Shown here: piece by piece, positions 24,092 through 31,198 of the stretch
Layout of the letters: each line of letters begins with the position of its first letter
Numbering within the stretch: the stretch's first letter is position 1
NCBI RefSeq assembly: GCF_016403105.1
Contig: NZ_CP046155.1
Span: forward strand, 3,625,906-3,689,905
DNA: 64,000 nucleotides
Direction of reading: 5' to 3'
Source of the DNA: Leptolyngbya sp. BL0902
GTDB taxonomy: Bacteria; Cyanobacteriota; Cyanobacteriia; Phormidesmidales; Phormidesmidaceae
Notes under the pieces: model-generated
What the model saw: the letters and a program-made list of their open reading frames with translations, nothing else
The model's database searches: none
What the model was told of the DNA's origin: nothing
Program-made: the position numbers and the translations under genes

Positions 24092-25075
24092 TTACAGGCC
24101 GTAGAGCAGACCAACACTCAAGATGCCCAAGCTGAGCCACAGCAAAAAAGCCCAGCGGGTCAGAGCCATGCCCCGCCGAATGCACTCTGGGGTGATGGGT
24201 TGTTCAGCCTCCCCTAGCAGCGGCTTTTCCTTGGGTTGGCCACGATAGCTATTCACTCCCCCCAGTTGCACCCCGAGGGCAGCGGCATAGGCGCATTCAC
24301 TCCATCCCGCGTTGGGGCTGGGGTCGGCGGGGGCATCGCGACGGCACAGGGCCAACACCCGCCGGGGTCGCCCCGACACCAGAGCAATGGTCAGCACCGT
24401 CAGGCGGCAGGGCACCCAGGTTAGCCGATCCTCCAGTTGGGCGCTAAACCAACCCAAGTGGGTGTAGGGCGGCTCTCGATAGCCCACCATAGAATCGAGG
24501 GTGCTGGCGGCTTTGTAGGCCAAGGCCAAGGGCACCGGGCCAAGGGGCGTTAGGGATCCGACCAAGGCATAGAACAGGGGTGCCATCACCCCATCGGTGG
24601 CGTTTTCGCTGATGGTTTCCATCACCGCTCGCAGGATGTCTGCCTCGGATAGATTCTCCGTATCTCGTCCCACATAAAGTCCAAGGCGACTACGGGCCAT
24701 GGCCAAATCCCCCGATTCTAGGGGAGCCAGCACTTCCTCTGCCGCTCGTCGCAGGCTGTGCCCTGCCAAGCAACTGGCCACCAGCACGATTTGACCGATC
24801 AGCCCCAGGACAGGATGAATGCGGTACGTCAAGCTCACCCAGGCCCAGCCCACGAAGCCGCTGCCGCCAATCACGGCCAGCCCCAGCCCCACACCGCTGA
24901 CCCGTTCCCCGAAAGCAGTCAGCTTCAGGGCCAAAATGGCTTGCTTGCCTTGGGTAATGGCCCAGCCCATCGCCTGCACCGGGTGGGGCCAGCCCCAGGG
25001 GTCGCCCAGGATAAAATCTAGGCCCGCCGCCAGCAGCAACACCCCTATCCGCTCAAACCACAAAGCTAACATCAT
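24092..25075 (-). CDS. cbiB: Adenosylcobinamide-phosphate synthase CbiB/CobD (cobalamin biosynthesis)
   Basis: About 327 residues starting at ATG 25075 or 25072 (MMLALWFERIGV). The longer open frame to 25180 reads through the Rrf2 gene and is not used. Hallmarks are LGDPWGWPHPVQ near the N-terminus, ISENATDGVMAPLFYALVG in the middle, and several membrane helices. The enzyme joins the aminopropanol arm to cobyric acid in the membrane. The first 23 bp overlap the 3' end of the regulator gene, which suggests translational coupling of the two. A pseudocobalamin/B12 pathway is normal in cyanobacteria. Confidence 0.93.
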   Translation of the reverse strand: MMLALWFERIGVLLLAAGLDFILGDPWGWPHPVQAMGWAITQGKQAILALKLTAFGERVSGVGLGLAVIGGSGFVGWAWVSLTYRIHPVLGLIGQIVLVASCLAGHSLRRAAEEVLAPLESGDLAMARSRLGLYVGRDTENLSEADILRAVMETISENATDGVMAPLFYALVGSLTPLGPVPLALAYKAASTLDSMVGYREPPYTHLGWFSAQLEDRLTWVPCRLTVLTIALVSGRPRRVLALCRRDAPADPSPNAGWSECAYAAALGVQLGGVNSYRGQPKEKPLLGEAEQPITPECIRRGMALTRWAFLLWLSLGILSVGLLYGL

Positions 25076-25496
25076 CCCCCTGGGCCGCCTGCCAACTGCG
25101 GGCATCAAAATATAAGTCTTCCAGGGAAATACTATAGAGGGCGGCCTTGAGCTTTTGGGAAAGACGATTCCATACCGCAAACGTTACCCAGTCTTCGGCT
25201 TGGCCCGTCTGGGGCTGGTGGCGGGGTAGCGGCGTCATCGGTTCTCCCACCGCTTCCAGAATTTGGCCGAGGGAAATTTGGGCCGGGGGCTTCGCTAGCC
25301 GATAGCCCCCCTGGGATCCTCGCACCGACTCCACCAGACCCGCCCGCCTCAGGTCAATCAACAGTTTTTCTAAGTAGGGCGGCGGCAACCCCTGGCGCTG
25401 GGCAATGGTTTGCACGGAAATGGGCTGCCGGGAGGGCTGAAGTGCCAAATCCAACAGCGCCTTAACGCTATAGTGGCCACGGGTGGTCAGCTTCAT
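25053..25496 (-). CDS. Rrf2-family transcriptional regulator without cysteines
   Basis: 147 residues. The N-terminal winged HTH is typical Rrf2: MKLTTRGHYSVKALLDLA, PPYLEKLLIDLRRAGLV, SVRGSQGGYRLAKP. IscR, NsrR and SufR-like members hold an iron-sulfur cluster through three conserved Cys in the region after the wing. This protein contains no Cys at all, so it cannot bind such a cluster in that way and must use another signal or bind DNA constitutively. It is co-transcribed with cbiB and divergent from cyAbrB, 256 bp apart. Confidence 0.9.
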   Translation of the reverse strand: MKLTTRGHYSVKALLDLALQPSRQPISVQTIAQRQGLPPPYLEKLLIDLRRAGLVESVRGSQGGYRLAKPPAQISLGQILEAVGEPMTPLPRHQPQTGQAEDWVTFAVWNRLSQKLKAALYSISLEDLYFDARSWQAAQGDDVSFVV

Positions 25497-25752
25497 TGCC
25501 GCTGCGCCCCATCACATCTTCCTCGACCGTTAAGATTCATCCCAGTTTCGAGGTAGGCTACCATGATTTGCCTCTCTCCTTGGGGACAAGAAAGGCTAGC
25601 AAAACCAAACAAATTCTAGTTAAAAAAGAATGCATAAAAAGTTTTGCTGTAGTATTATTCTGCTTGCGTTCATTAGGGTAGTACCGTGCCAATAAATAGC
25701 TACCTGAGGAGCGAAGCATCCAATCAACCCATCGCTAACGAGAATAAGGTTA

Positions 25753-26142
25753 ATGGCTAAGGATACCCCAGTTAAACCGCTCACCGGGCAAGCCCTAGTT
25801 GAGAAAGTTAAAGAGCTTGGCAGCTATGGCCCAGAAGAAAAGGCTAAAGCCTGTGGCTACTATAGCTTAACGAAATCGGGAGCTCCCCGAGTTAACATGA
25901 TGAAGTTTAGGAATGCCCTGCTCGAAGCCCAAGGCATTCAGTTTGACGGCCCCCAAGGTAGTAGTGGGCGGGGTGGTCGTAGTGCCAGCTATCGCATTAG
26001 CGTTCAGGCTAACGGCAATCTCCTGATTGGGGCAGCCTACACCAAGCAAATGAGTCTCCAGCCCGGTGATGAGTTTGAAATTACCTTGGGCCGCAAGCAT
26101 ATCAAGCTCAAGCAAGTGGGGGCTGAGGACGAAGAATCCTAG
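25753..26142 (+). CDS. cyabrB: cyAbrB-type transcriptional regulator
   Basis: 129 residues. An N-terminal region (LTGQALVEKVKELGSYG, EKAKACGYYSLTKSG) is followed by a C-terminal AbrB-like DNA-binding domain with the very conserved GRGGRSASYRISVQANGNLL and LQPGDEFEITLGRKHIKL. cyAbrB proteins are cyanobacteria-specific chromatin-like regulators of carbon/nitrogen balance, and two paralogues (CalA and CalB) are the norm; which one this is cannot be decided here. An AAGG RBS precedes ATG 25753. Intact. Confidence 0.93.
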   Translation: MAKDTPVKPLTGQALVEKVKELGSYGPEEKAKACGYYSLTKSGAPRVNMMKFRNALLEAQGIQFDGPQGSSGRGGRSASYRISVQANGNLLIGAAYTKQMSLQPGDEFEITLGRKHIKLKQVGAEDEES

Positions 26143-26180
26143 GGGAGGCTCGTTAGCCGCAAAGCCAAATTTAGGGCAGT

Positions 26181-26332
26181 GAGAACGGCTTCATCCTTAA
26201 ATAATTAGGCGTTTAGGTTTAGGCCAGAGGTGGCTAAAATTGGCCTCCTAGCCGTTCTCAATACTTCCTACCTACCCCAGGAGTTATATGCTACTCCTGG
26301 GGACAGTCCTCCTGAAAAACAGTGGTGACTGT
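26181..26332 (+). promoter_or_regulatory. Highly structured leader/intergenic DNA upstream of a membrane protein gene
   Basis: Three nested or adjacent stems are visible: GAGAACGGCT (26181-26190) with AGCCGTTCTC (26250-26259); CCCCAGGAGT (26275-26284) with ACTCCTGGGG (26293-26302), a perfect 10-bp stem with an 8-base loop; and ACAGTC (26303-26308) with GACTGT (26327-26332). None is followed by a T tract, so this does not look like a simple terminator. The last stem ends 20 bp before the ATG at 26353. It could be an mRNA leader structure or a protein-binding region. Confidence 0.55.
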
Positions 26333-26352
26333 AAGATTTACAGGGGCAACCT

Positions 26353-27822
26353 ATGAACTTTCCGATCATATTAGATATTGCGCTGGGCCTCGTCTTCGTG
26401 TTTTTTGCGCTCAGCCTATTGGCCAGTGAGCTTCAGGAGATCATTGGCACGCTGTTACAGTGGCGGGCAGAGCATTTAAAACAGTCCATTGAGATTCTGC
26501 TGTCGGGCAATGATCGAGAAAAAGACGCGACCGCCCAAGCCCTCGCCGATGCCCTTTACGAGAGCCCCTGGATTCGCAGCCTGAACCAGGAAGCTAAGGG
26601 GCGCATTGCCCGTTCCTTTCGAGGGCTGCTTCACCTGATTGGTCGCATTTACCGTGTCCTAACGGGAACCCGTAATGTCTTTGGGGTGGGTAAAACCAGC
26701 GGCCCCTCCTACATTCCCTCCGAAGCTTTTGCCAACAGCTTGCTGGAGCGAATGCAGTTGAGTCAGCTTTGGCAGGTCTTGGCAGAGGAACGGCTGGCTA
26801 CCTTTGCGGCAGAGAAGGTGATTTTGCCCGTTAGTAATATTTTGAGCGACCTCAAAGCTAGCACCGGAAATGAGTTTTTGCTGAACGCTGAACTAAAGCA
26901 GTTTGAGCAATCGGTTCAGGTCATTTTGGCCGACTTTCGCAGTGGGGATGTCTCCCTATCAGAAAGCGTTGATCGCATCGTGCGGCGGCTGGAGGACTTT
27001 GCCCTGATGGCGCGGGATATTCTGCCCGACAACCATCCTCTCACCGAAACCTTTATGCGGCGTCTAGAGTACATCAGGCGCGGCTTTGCTAGCACCTCTG
27101 CCGAACGCGCCGCCCTGCTGGGCAAACTGCGCCCCAGCGTGGCTAACCTGCTGGATGTGTTTGATACGGGCAGCACCACCTACCGCGAACTGCGCCGTCT
27201 GGCGGAGGGCAACCATTCCAGCGCCCAAGCCCTGGTGGATCGCCTGGAAGCTGCCGCTATCACCCCCGCCCTGCGAGCCAGCCTCGCCACCCTGGCCCGC
27301 AAGGCCGAACTGGTGACGGATACGGCCCAAGGCCAGGTAGCTCAGTTCAGCCGTGAGATTGAAACCTGGTACAACCGAGGTATGGATCGGGCGACGGGGG
27401 TCTACCGCCGCAATGCTAAGGCCGTAGCCCTGATGATTGGCATCGCCACGGCGGTGGCCATCAATGCCGACTCCTTCCACATTGCCAGCCGTCTCGCCAC
27501 CGACCCTGTGCTGCGAAATTCGGTGGTGCAGGCTGCCGATCAGCTGGTGGTTGAATCCTCTGGCGACTTGAACCAAGACCTTACCCAAGTGCGAGAGTCC
27601 GTAGACCAAGCCCTTGAGAGCATTCCCTTCCCCCTGGGCTATAACGAGGTGGTGCTAGAGCAGCAACGACAGGCTGAGGCCGATTGGCCTATTCCCCTGG
27701 TGCAGCGCCGTTTTTTGGGCTGGTTGGTGACGGGATTTGCCATTTCCATGGGGTCTACCTTTTGGTTCAACGTGCTGAAAAAAATCGTTAACGTCCGCAA
27801 CACGGGCGATAAAGGAGCCTAG
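26353..27822 (+). CDS. Conserved membrane protein of unknown function (489 aa)
   Basis: An N-terminal membrane helix (IILDIALGLVFVFFALSLLAS) is followed by a large helical soluble region (about 30-350) containing PSYIPSEAFANSLL, then a second membrane helix (AVALMIGIATAVAINADS, about 358-375) and a C-terminal one (LGWLVTGFAISMGSTFWFNVL, about 455-475) ending in KKIVNVRNTG. I have seen this layout and the C-terminal Gly-x-x-FWF-x-x-L-x-K signature in uncharacterised proteins of several phyla, with no known role. The stop lies 4 bp before the start of an NlpC/P60 hydrolase gene, implying co-expression. Confidence 0.75.
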   Translation: MNFPIILDIALGLVFVFFALSLLASELQEIIGTLLQWRAEHLKQSIEILLSGNDREKDATAQALADALYESPWIRSLNQEAKGRIARSFRGLLHLIGRIYRVLTGTRNVFGVGKTSGPSYIPSEAFANSLLERMQLSQLWQVLAEERLATFAAEKVILPVSNILSDLKASTGNEFLLNAELKQFEQSVQVILADFRSGDVSLSESVDRIVRRLEDFALMARDILPDNHPLTETFMRRLEYIRRGFASTSAERAALLGKLRPSVANLLDVFDTGSTTYRELRRLAEGNHSSAQALVDRLEAAAITPALRASLATLARKAELVTDTAQGQVAQFSREIETWYNRGMDRATGVYRRNAKAVALMIGIATAVAINADSFHIASRLATDPVLRNSVVQAADQLVVESSGDLNQDLTQVRESVDQALESIPFPLGYNEVVLEQQRQAEADWPIPLVQRRFLGWLVTGFAISMGSTFWFNVLKKIVNVRNTGDKGA

Positions 27823-27826
27823 CCCC

Positions 27827-28564
27827 TTGCCGCAGTCCCCCCTGTCACAGTCCCCTGGGCCGCAGTCCCCAGATTCCCTGCTCACGGCGGCAGAATACCG
27901 CTGTCGTCGCACCCTTAATCTTTACAAAACCCCCGATTTAGACGGGCTTGTCACCCAGGCGGCGGCGGGGCGGCACCTGCGAATTCAGGTCTCTCCCCCG
28001 TCGGAGGCTAGCGCTAGGGCGCTTTCGGTACAGCTTTGCGAAGACGGCTATCCGGGCTGGATTGGCCTGCGGCAAATGAGTGCCCTCGCCCCCGCCCCGG
28101 AACCCTATCGCCCAGTTGCCTTAGATCGCTCGGCTATTGTGGAGCGGCTACCCCAGGTCATCGCCTTTGCCCAGGCTGCCATGGCTCAGGCCAATGTCTA
28201 CCTGTGGGGGGGTACCGTGGGGCCAAACTTCGATTGCTCTGGGCTGATGCAAACCGCCTTTGCCTCGGCGGGCATTCGGCTTCCCCGCGATTCTTACCAG
28301 CAGGAAGCCTTCACCCAACCCATCGGCTGGGATGAGCTAGAGCCGGGGGATTTGGTCTTTTTTGGCACCCCCGAACGCACCACCCACGTAGGACTGTACC
28401 TGGGGCATGGCACCTATCTCCACAGCTCCGGCAAAGAGCAGGGGCGCAACGGTATCGGCCTCGACTCCCTTACGGATTTATCGGATCCGGTGAGCCAAGC
28501 CTACTACCAGCAGCGTCGCCGCCCCGGACGGGTGATGGCCAGCTACCATCCAGCCGTGGCCTAG
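27827..28564 (+). CDS. NlpC/P60 peptidoglycan endopeptidase with SH3-like domain
   Basis: 245 residues from TTG 27827; RBS AAAGGAG (27811-27817) lies 9 bp upstream, and no ATG fits the domain start better. Residues about 20-90 form a bacterial SH3-like cell-wall-binding domain (RCRRTLNLYKTP). Residues 115-240 form the NlpC/P60 cysteine peptidase with catalytic Cys in NFDCSGLMQ, His in TTHVGLYLG and a polar residue in YLHSSG. The layout is that of the Anabaena/Nostoc gamma-D-Glu-diaminopimelate peptidases used in cell-wall recycling. There is no signal peptide. The stop overlaps the convergent kinase gene by 4 bp. Confidence 0.92.
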   Translation: MPQSPLSQSPGPQSPDSLLTAAEYRCRRTLNLYKTPDLDGLVTQAAAGRHLRIQVSPPSEASARALSVQLCEDGYPGWIGLRQMSALAPAPEPYRPVALDRSAIVERLPQVIAFAQAAMAQANVYLWGGTVGPNFDCSGLMQTAFASAGIRLPRDSYQQEAFTQPIGWDELEPGDLVFFGTPERTTHVGLYLGHGTYLHSSGKEQGRNGIGLDSLTDLSDPVSQAYYQQRRRPGRVMASYHPAVA

Positions 28565-30003
28565 ACCTGGGCCAGCCACGCCATGAAACAGACCCCCGGC
28601 CCTTGTTCGGACGAGGCTGGATCCATGAGATCCGCCAAGGCCCGTTGATACTCCTGGGGCACAGGGCTAATCAGATCCAGACGGCCCCCCATCGCCGCCA
28701 TGAGTTCTTGGGCAATGGCCAACCCCAGCCCAGTGCCGGGGATATCGCCCTGGGCCTGAACGCCGCGAAAATGACGCTCAAAAATCCGGCTCTGATCCGC
28801 CAGCGGAATCCCCGCGCCCGTATCCCCCACGGCCAGCCCTTGGAAGGTTTGGCCCTCCACCACTTGGCTCAGCCCTGCCACTACCCACACCGTAGCGCCA
28901 CCGGGGGCATACTTCAGAGCATTGTCGATCAGGTTGCTGAGAACCTCTGTAAGGGCTTTAGGATCCATCCATACCGCTGGCAAGTCCGGGGGCAATTGTT
29001 CCAGCAGATACAGCCCCCGCTCCTGGGCAATGGCCATGGCCGATGGCAGTAGCGGCCTGACCTGATCCACCCAAGATCCGGCTACCCGTTGCAGCGGTCG
29101 CCCCCACCGTGGGCCTTCAGGAGGCTCAACCCCAGTCTTGGAATCCGTCCCCCCCGATTCTGGTAACAGCAGCCCCCCTCCAACCGGGGGAAACTGCCCC
29201 TGGGGCCGCTGGTTGGGCGAGTTATCCGCCCGCAGGTCGTCATCTCCCTGGGCTAGGGCGTCGTCAAAGGTTTGGGCCAAGTCCTGCAACCGCCGACTTT
29301 CCCGCACAATGCCCTCGGCGATGGGCTGATTGGGATCGTCCTCCGGGATACGCTTGACCAGCAACCGCCCAAAGGTTTGCAGCGCCGTCAGAGGGTTACG
29401 AAACTGGTGCAGCAAATCGTGGAAGGTCTCCGACTGAGACGCCTGGGCCAGGTGACGCTGCTGTACCTGCTGCTGAAACCACTGCCCCCGCTGATCCAAA
29501 ATCCAGGCCAGCGCGAGGGTGTTGGCCACCTGATCCGCCTGCCGTTGTTCCTCCCGGCTCCAGATAGGGGTCGGGCGATGGCTCACCAGCATTCCTAGCG
29601 CCACACCCTCATGGATTAGAGGCCGCACCAAGGGCGGCACATCCGTTGCCCCTGGGGGAGGCTCCGTCAAGGGCGCAGGGTGGACAGACGGAGGGCCAGG
29701 GGTGGCCGCGTCAGCCCTCGGATGGCCGTAGGGTGGGCTTTCATCGGTCAGCGCAACGTAGGCCGTGCTCGCATCAGGGCGACTTGAAGACTCCGACGGG
29801 TCTAGGGTTGTCAAGGACTCTAGCCGATTTGCCCAGGGATGTTCAGTTTCGGGGTAGGCCACCAAGGGCACTAGGGAGATCCCCGCCCCCCCATCCCCTT
29901 GCTCCGCTAGGTAGACCACCGTTGAGCTGGCTCCCAGAAACTGGGCCAGCAGCGTAATCTGCGACTGGCACAGGGCAAGAAATTCGGGGCTGGCAAAGGC
30001 CAT
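28561..30003 (-). CDS. GAF-domain sensor histidine kinase, Hik2/CSK-like
   Basis: 480 residues. An N-terminal GAF-like domain (about 10-175) is interrupted by a Pro/Ser-rich stretch (about 75-125). The H-box is LHQFRNPLTALQTFG near residue 200. The ATPase domain has NLIDNALKYAP (N), GDTGAGIP (G1) and GTGLGLAIAQ (G2). The H-box wording and the Cys at residue 13 (FLALCQSQ) fit the chloroplast-sensor-kinase/Hik2 group, which responds to redox and salt and whose conserved GAF Cys carries an Fe-S cluster. Assignment to that subgroup is an inference; another cyanobacterial GAF kinase is possible. A linker between H-box and ATPase (about 255-300) is unusually long. Confidence 0.75.
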   Translation of the reverse strand: MAFASPEFLALCQSQITLLAQFLGASSTVVYLAEQGDGGAGISLVPLVAYPETEHPWANRLESLTTLDPSESSSRPDASTAYVALTDESPPYGHPRADAATPGPPSVHPAPLTEPPPGATDVPPLVRPLIHEGVALGMLVSHRPTPIWSREEQRQADQVANTLALAWILDQRGQWFQQQVQQRHLAQASQSETFHDLLHQFRNPLTALQTFGRLLVKRIPEDDPNQPIAEGIVRESRRLQDLAQTFDDALAQGDDDLRADNSPNQRPQGQFPPVGGGLLLPESGGTDSKTGVEPPEGPRWGRPLQRVAGSWVDQVRPLLPSAMAIAQERGLYLLEQLPPDLPAVWMDPKALTEVLSNLIDNALKYAPGGATVWVVAGLSQVVEGQTFQGLAVGDTGAGIPLADQSRIFERHFRGVQAQGDIPGTGLGLAIAQELMAAMGGRLDLISPVPQEYQRALADLMDPASSEQGPGVCFMAWLAQV

Positions 30004-30248
30004 AATTTTGACCCAACGAAAGAGTATGACGAGAGAAAAATTAAAGTTTTGTCAAATTTTTAACAGTTCTGTTCAAGGCTGATCGGGGCGTTTATGCCTC
30101 AATGCCTTACCACATGAGGGCTACAGCAGCACAACTCTAACTTTTAAGAGAAGTTGAAATTCTCATATCAAGCCTATATACTTGGCCTGGTTCAACAATT
30201 TGTAATCAAAACTACATCCAAATATCTACAGAGAGGGAGGTAGGTAAC

Positions 30249-30566
30249 TTGGCTAGGAGACGCAAGCGCAAGAGCCGTCGTCGATTGGAAGGTCGCCGGA
30301 TTTTAGAGGCTGTTCCTCAGTATAGTATTGAGAGCGGCAACGAAAAACCGGTCACTGCTGCTCGGAACTTCATCCACTCCGAAGGTATCGCCCCCCCGGC
30401 GCTCCTCCTTGTAAAACGGAATGAGCACACTACGGATCGGTACTTCTGGGCTGAAAAAGGTCTCTTCGGGGCTCAGTACGTTGAGGAAAATCACTTCTTG
30501 TTCCCCAGCCTACGGGCTTTGCTAGGCGAAGAAGAGGATATTCCAGTGGGTACCGCCGCTCGCTAG
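30249..30566 (+). CDS. DUF3155 cyanobacterial protein
   Basis: 105 residues starting at TTG 30249, preceded by GAGGGAGG about 8 bp away; no ATG is available at the conserved N-terminus. The very basic start (MARRRKRKSRRR) and the segments VPQYSIESG and KPVTAARNFI are typical of DUF3155, a small protein found in nearly all cyanobacteria with no established function. The basic N-terminus suggests nucleic-acid or ribosome contact. It has its own strong terminator at 30600. Confidence 0.85.
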   Translation: MARRRKRKSRRRLEGRRILEAVPQYSIESGNEKPVTAARNFIHSEGIAPPALLLVKRNEHTTDRYFWAEKGLFGAQYVEENHFLFPSLRALLGEEEDIPVGTAAR

Positions 30567-30599
30567 AAAGATTCTTAGCACTATGGGGGATTCCCCCAG

Positions 30600-30623
30600 A
30601 GCAGGTCTTCGGGCCTGCTTTTT
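30600..30623 (+). terminator. Rho-independent terminator after DUF3155 gene
   Basis: Stem AGCAGGTC / GGCCTGCT closed by a TTCG tetraloop, followed by a run of six T. It lies 34 bp after the stop codon. Confidence 0.9.
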
Positions 30624-30626
30624 TGT

Positions 30627-30856
30627 CTCTGTTGTCGTCTATCCGTTATCGTCTATCTGTTGGCCATGGATCGGTGAGGTGCCTGGGCTCAGGCCAACTC
30701 ACGGGAAAGCCTTGCTGGATGGGTGAGCACAGCGTAACCCATGCTAGTCAAGGGGTTGATACATTGTGACCACATCGAACCATTCGCCGTAATGCTCTAC
30801 CCTAGCCCAGAGTGCTCCGGCCATCCCAAACCATTCCCCAAACTCCATCGGTTCGC
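30627..30856. other. Intergenic region upstream of 6S RNA
   Basis: About 230 bp between a terminator and the 6S promoter. A short direct repeat GTCTATC-GTTATCGTCTATC occurs at about 30637-30658. I see no gene. Confidence 0.4.
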
Positions 30857-30862
30857 TATGAT
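30857..30862 (+). promoter_or_regulatory. -10 element for the putative 6S RNA
   Basis: TATGAT at 30857-30862 lies 7-8 bases before the point where the closing stem of the predicted RNA begins. No clear -35 hexamer is seen about 17 bp upstream. Confidence 0.5.
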
Positions 30863-30868
30863 GGAAAC

Positions 30869-31054
30869 AGGGTCTACTACGGCGTTGGTGACTACCAACA
30901 ATGTTTTACGATCTATATTTCTTCTCAACGGGAGCTGAGCTGTGTCGGCGGCAGTAGACCGAGCCTGTACTCGGAAACTTCAAGCCTGACGCCAAGGCAC
31001 CCACCTGGTTTTTCCAGGTCGAAGGCTGAGGTAAGACGGCGTTGCGGTAGATCC
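30869..31054 (+). ncRNA. ssrS: Probable 6S RNA (SsaA/SsrS)
   Basis: The segment is about 185 nt long and lies in an intergenic region. The closing stem pairs GGGTCTAC (30870-30877) with GTAGATCC (31047-31054). The interior contains the 6S-like 3' half: GAGCCTGTACTCGG, then AACTTCAAGCCTG, then CACCTGG-TTTTT-CCAGGTCGAAGG, matching the order of the E. coli CCGAG-AAGCCTT-CACCTTG-AACCAAGG-TTCAAGG elements. A -10 box precedes it and a terminator follows. 6S RNA mimics an open promoter and sequesters sigma-70-type RNA polymerase. The identification is by pattern; a covariance-model search would settle it. Confidence 0.7.
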
Positions 31055-31058
31055 TTTC

Positions 31059-31097
31059 AAAATTCCTCCGTTGATTTCGGTCGGCGGGGGAATTTTT
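31059..31097 (+). terminator. Rho-independent terminator after putative 6S RNA
   Basis: AAAATTCC (31059-31066) pairs with GGAATTTTT (31089-31097) with an additional inner C/G-rich pairing, ending in a T run. Confidence 0.75.
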
Positions 31098-31198
31098 GTA
31101 GGCGGCGTTCTCGGTCTTTATGATGGGAACTCTGTGATGAGTTAGAACGCTGTGATTAGAGCGTTGTACCGTTGAAACCGTTCTCCCCTCGGCCCCCT

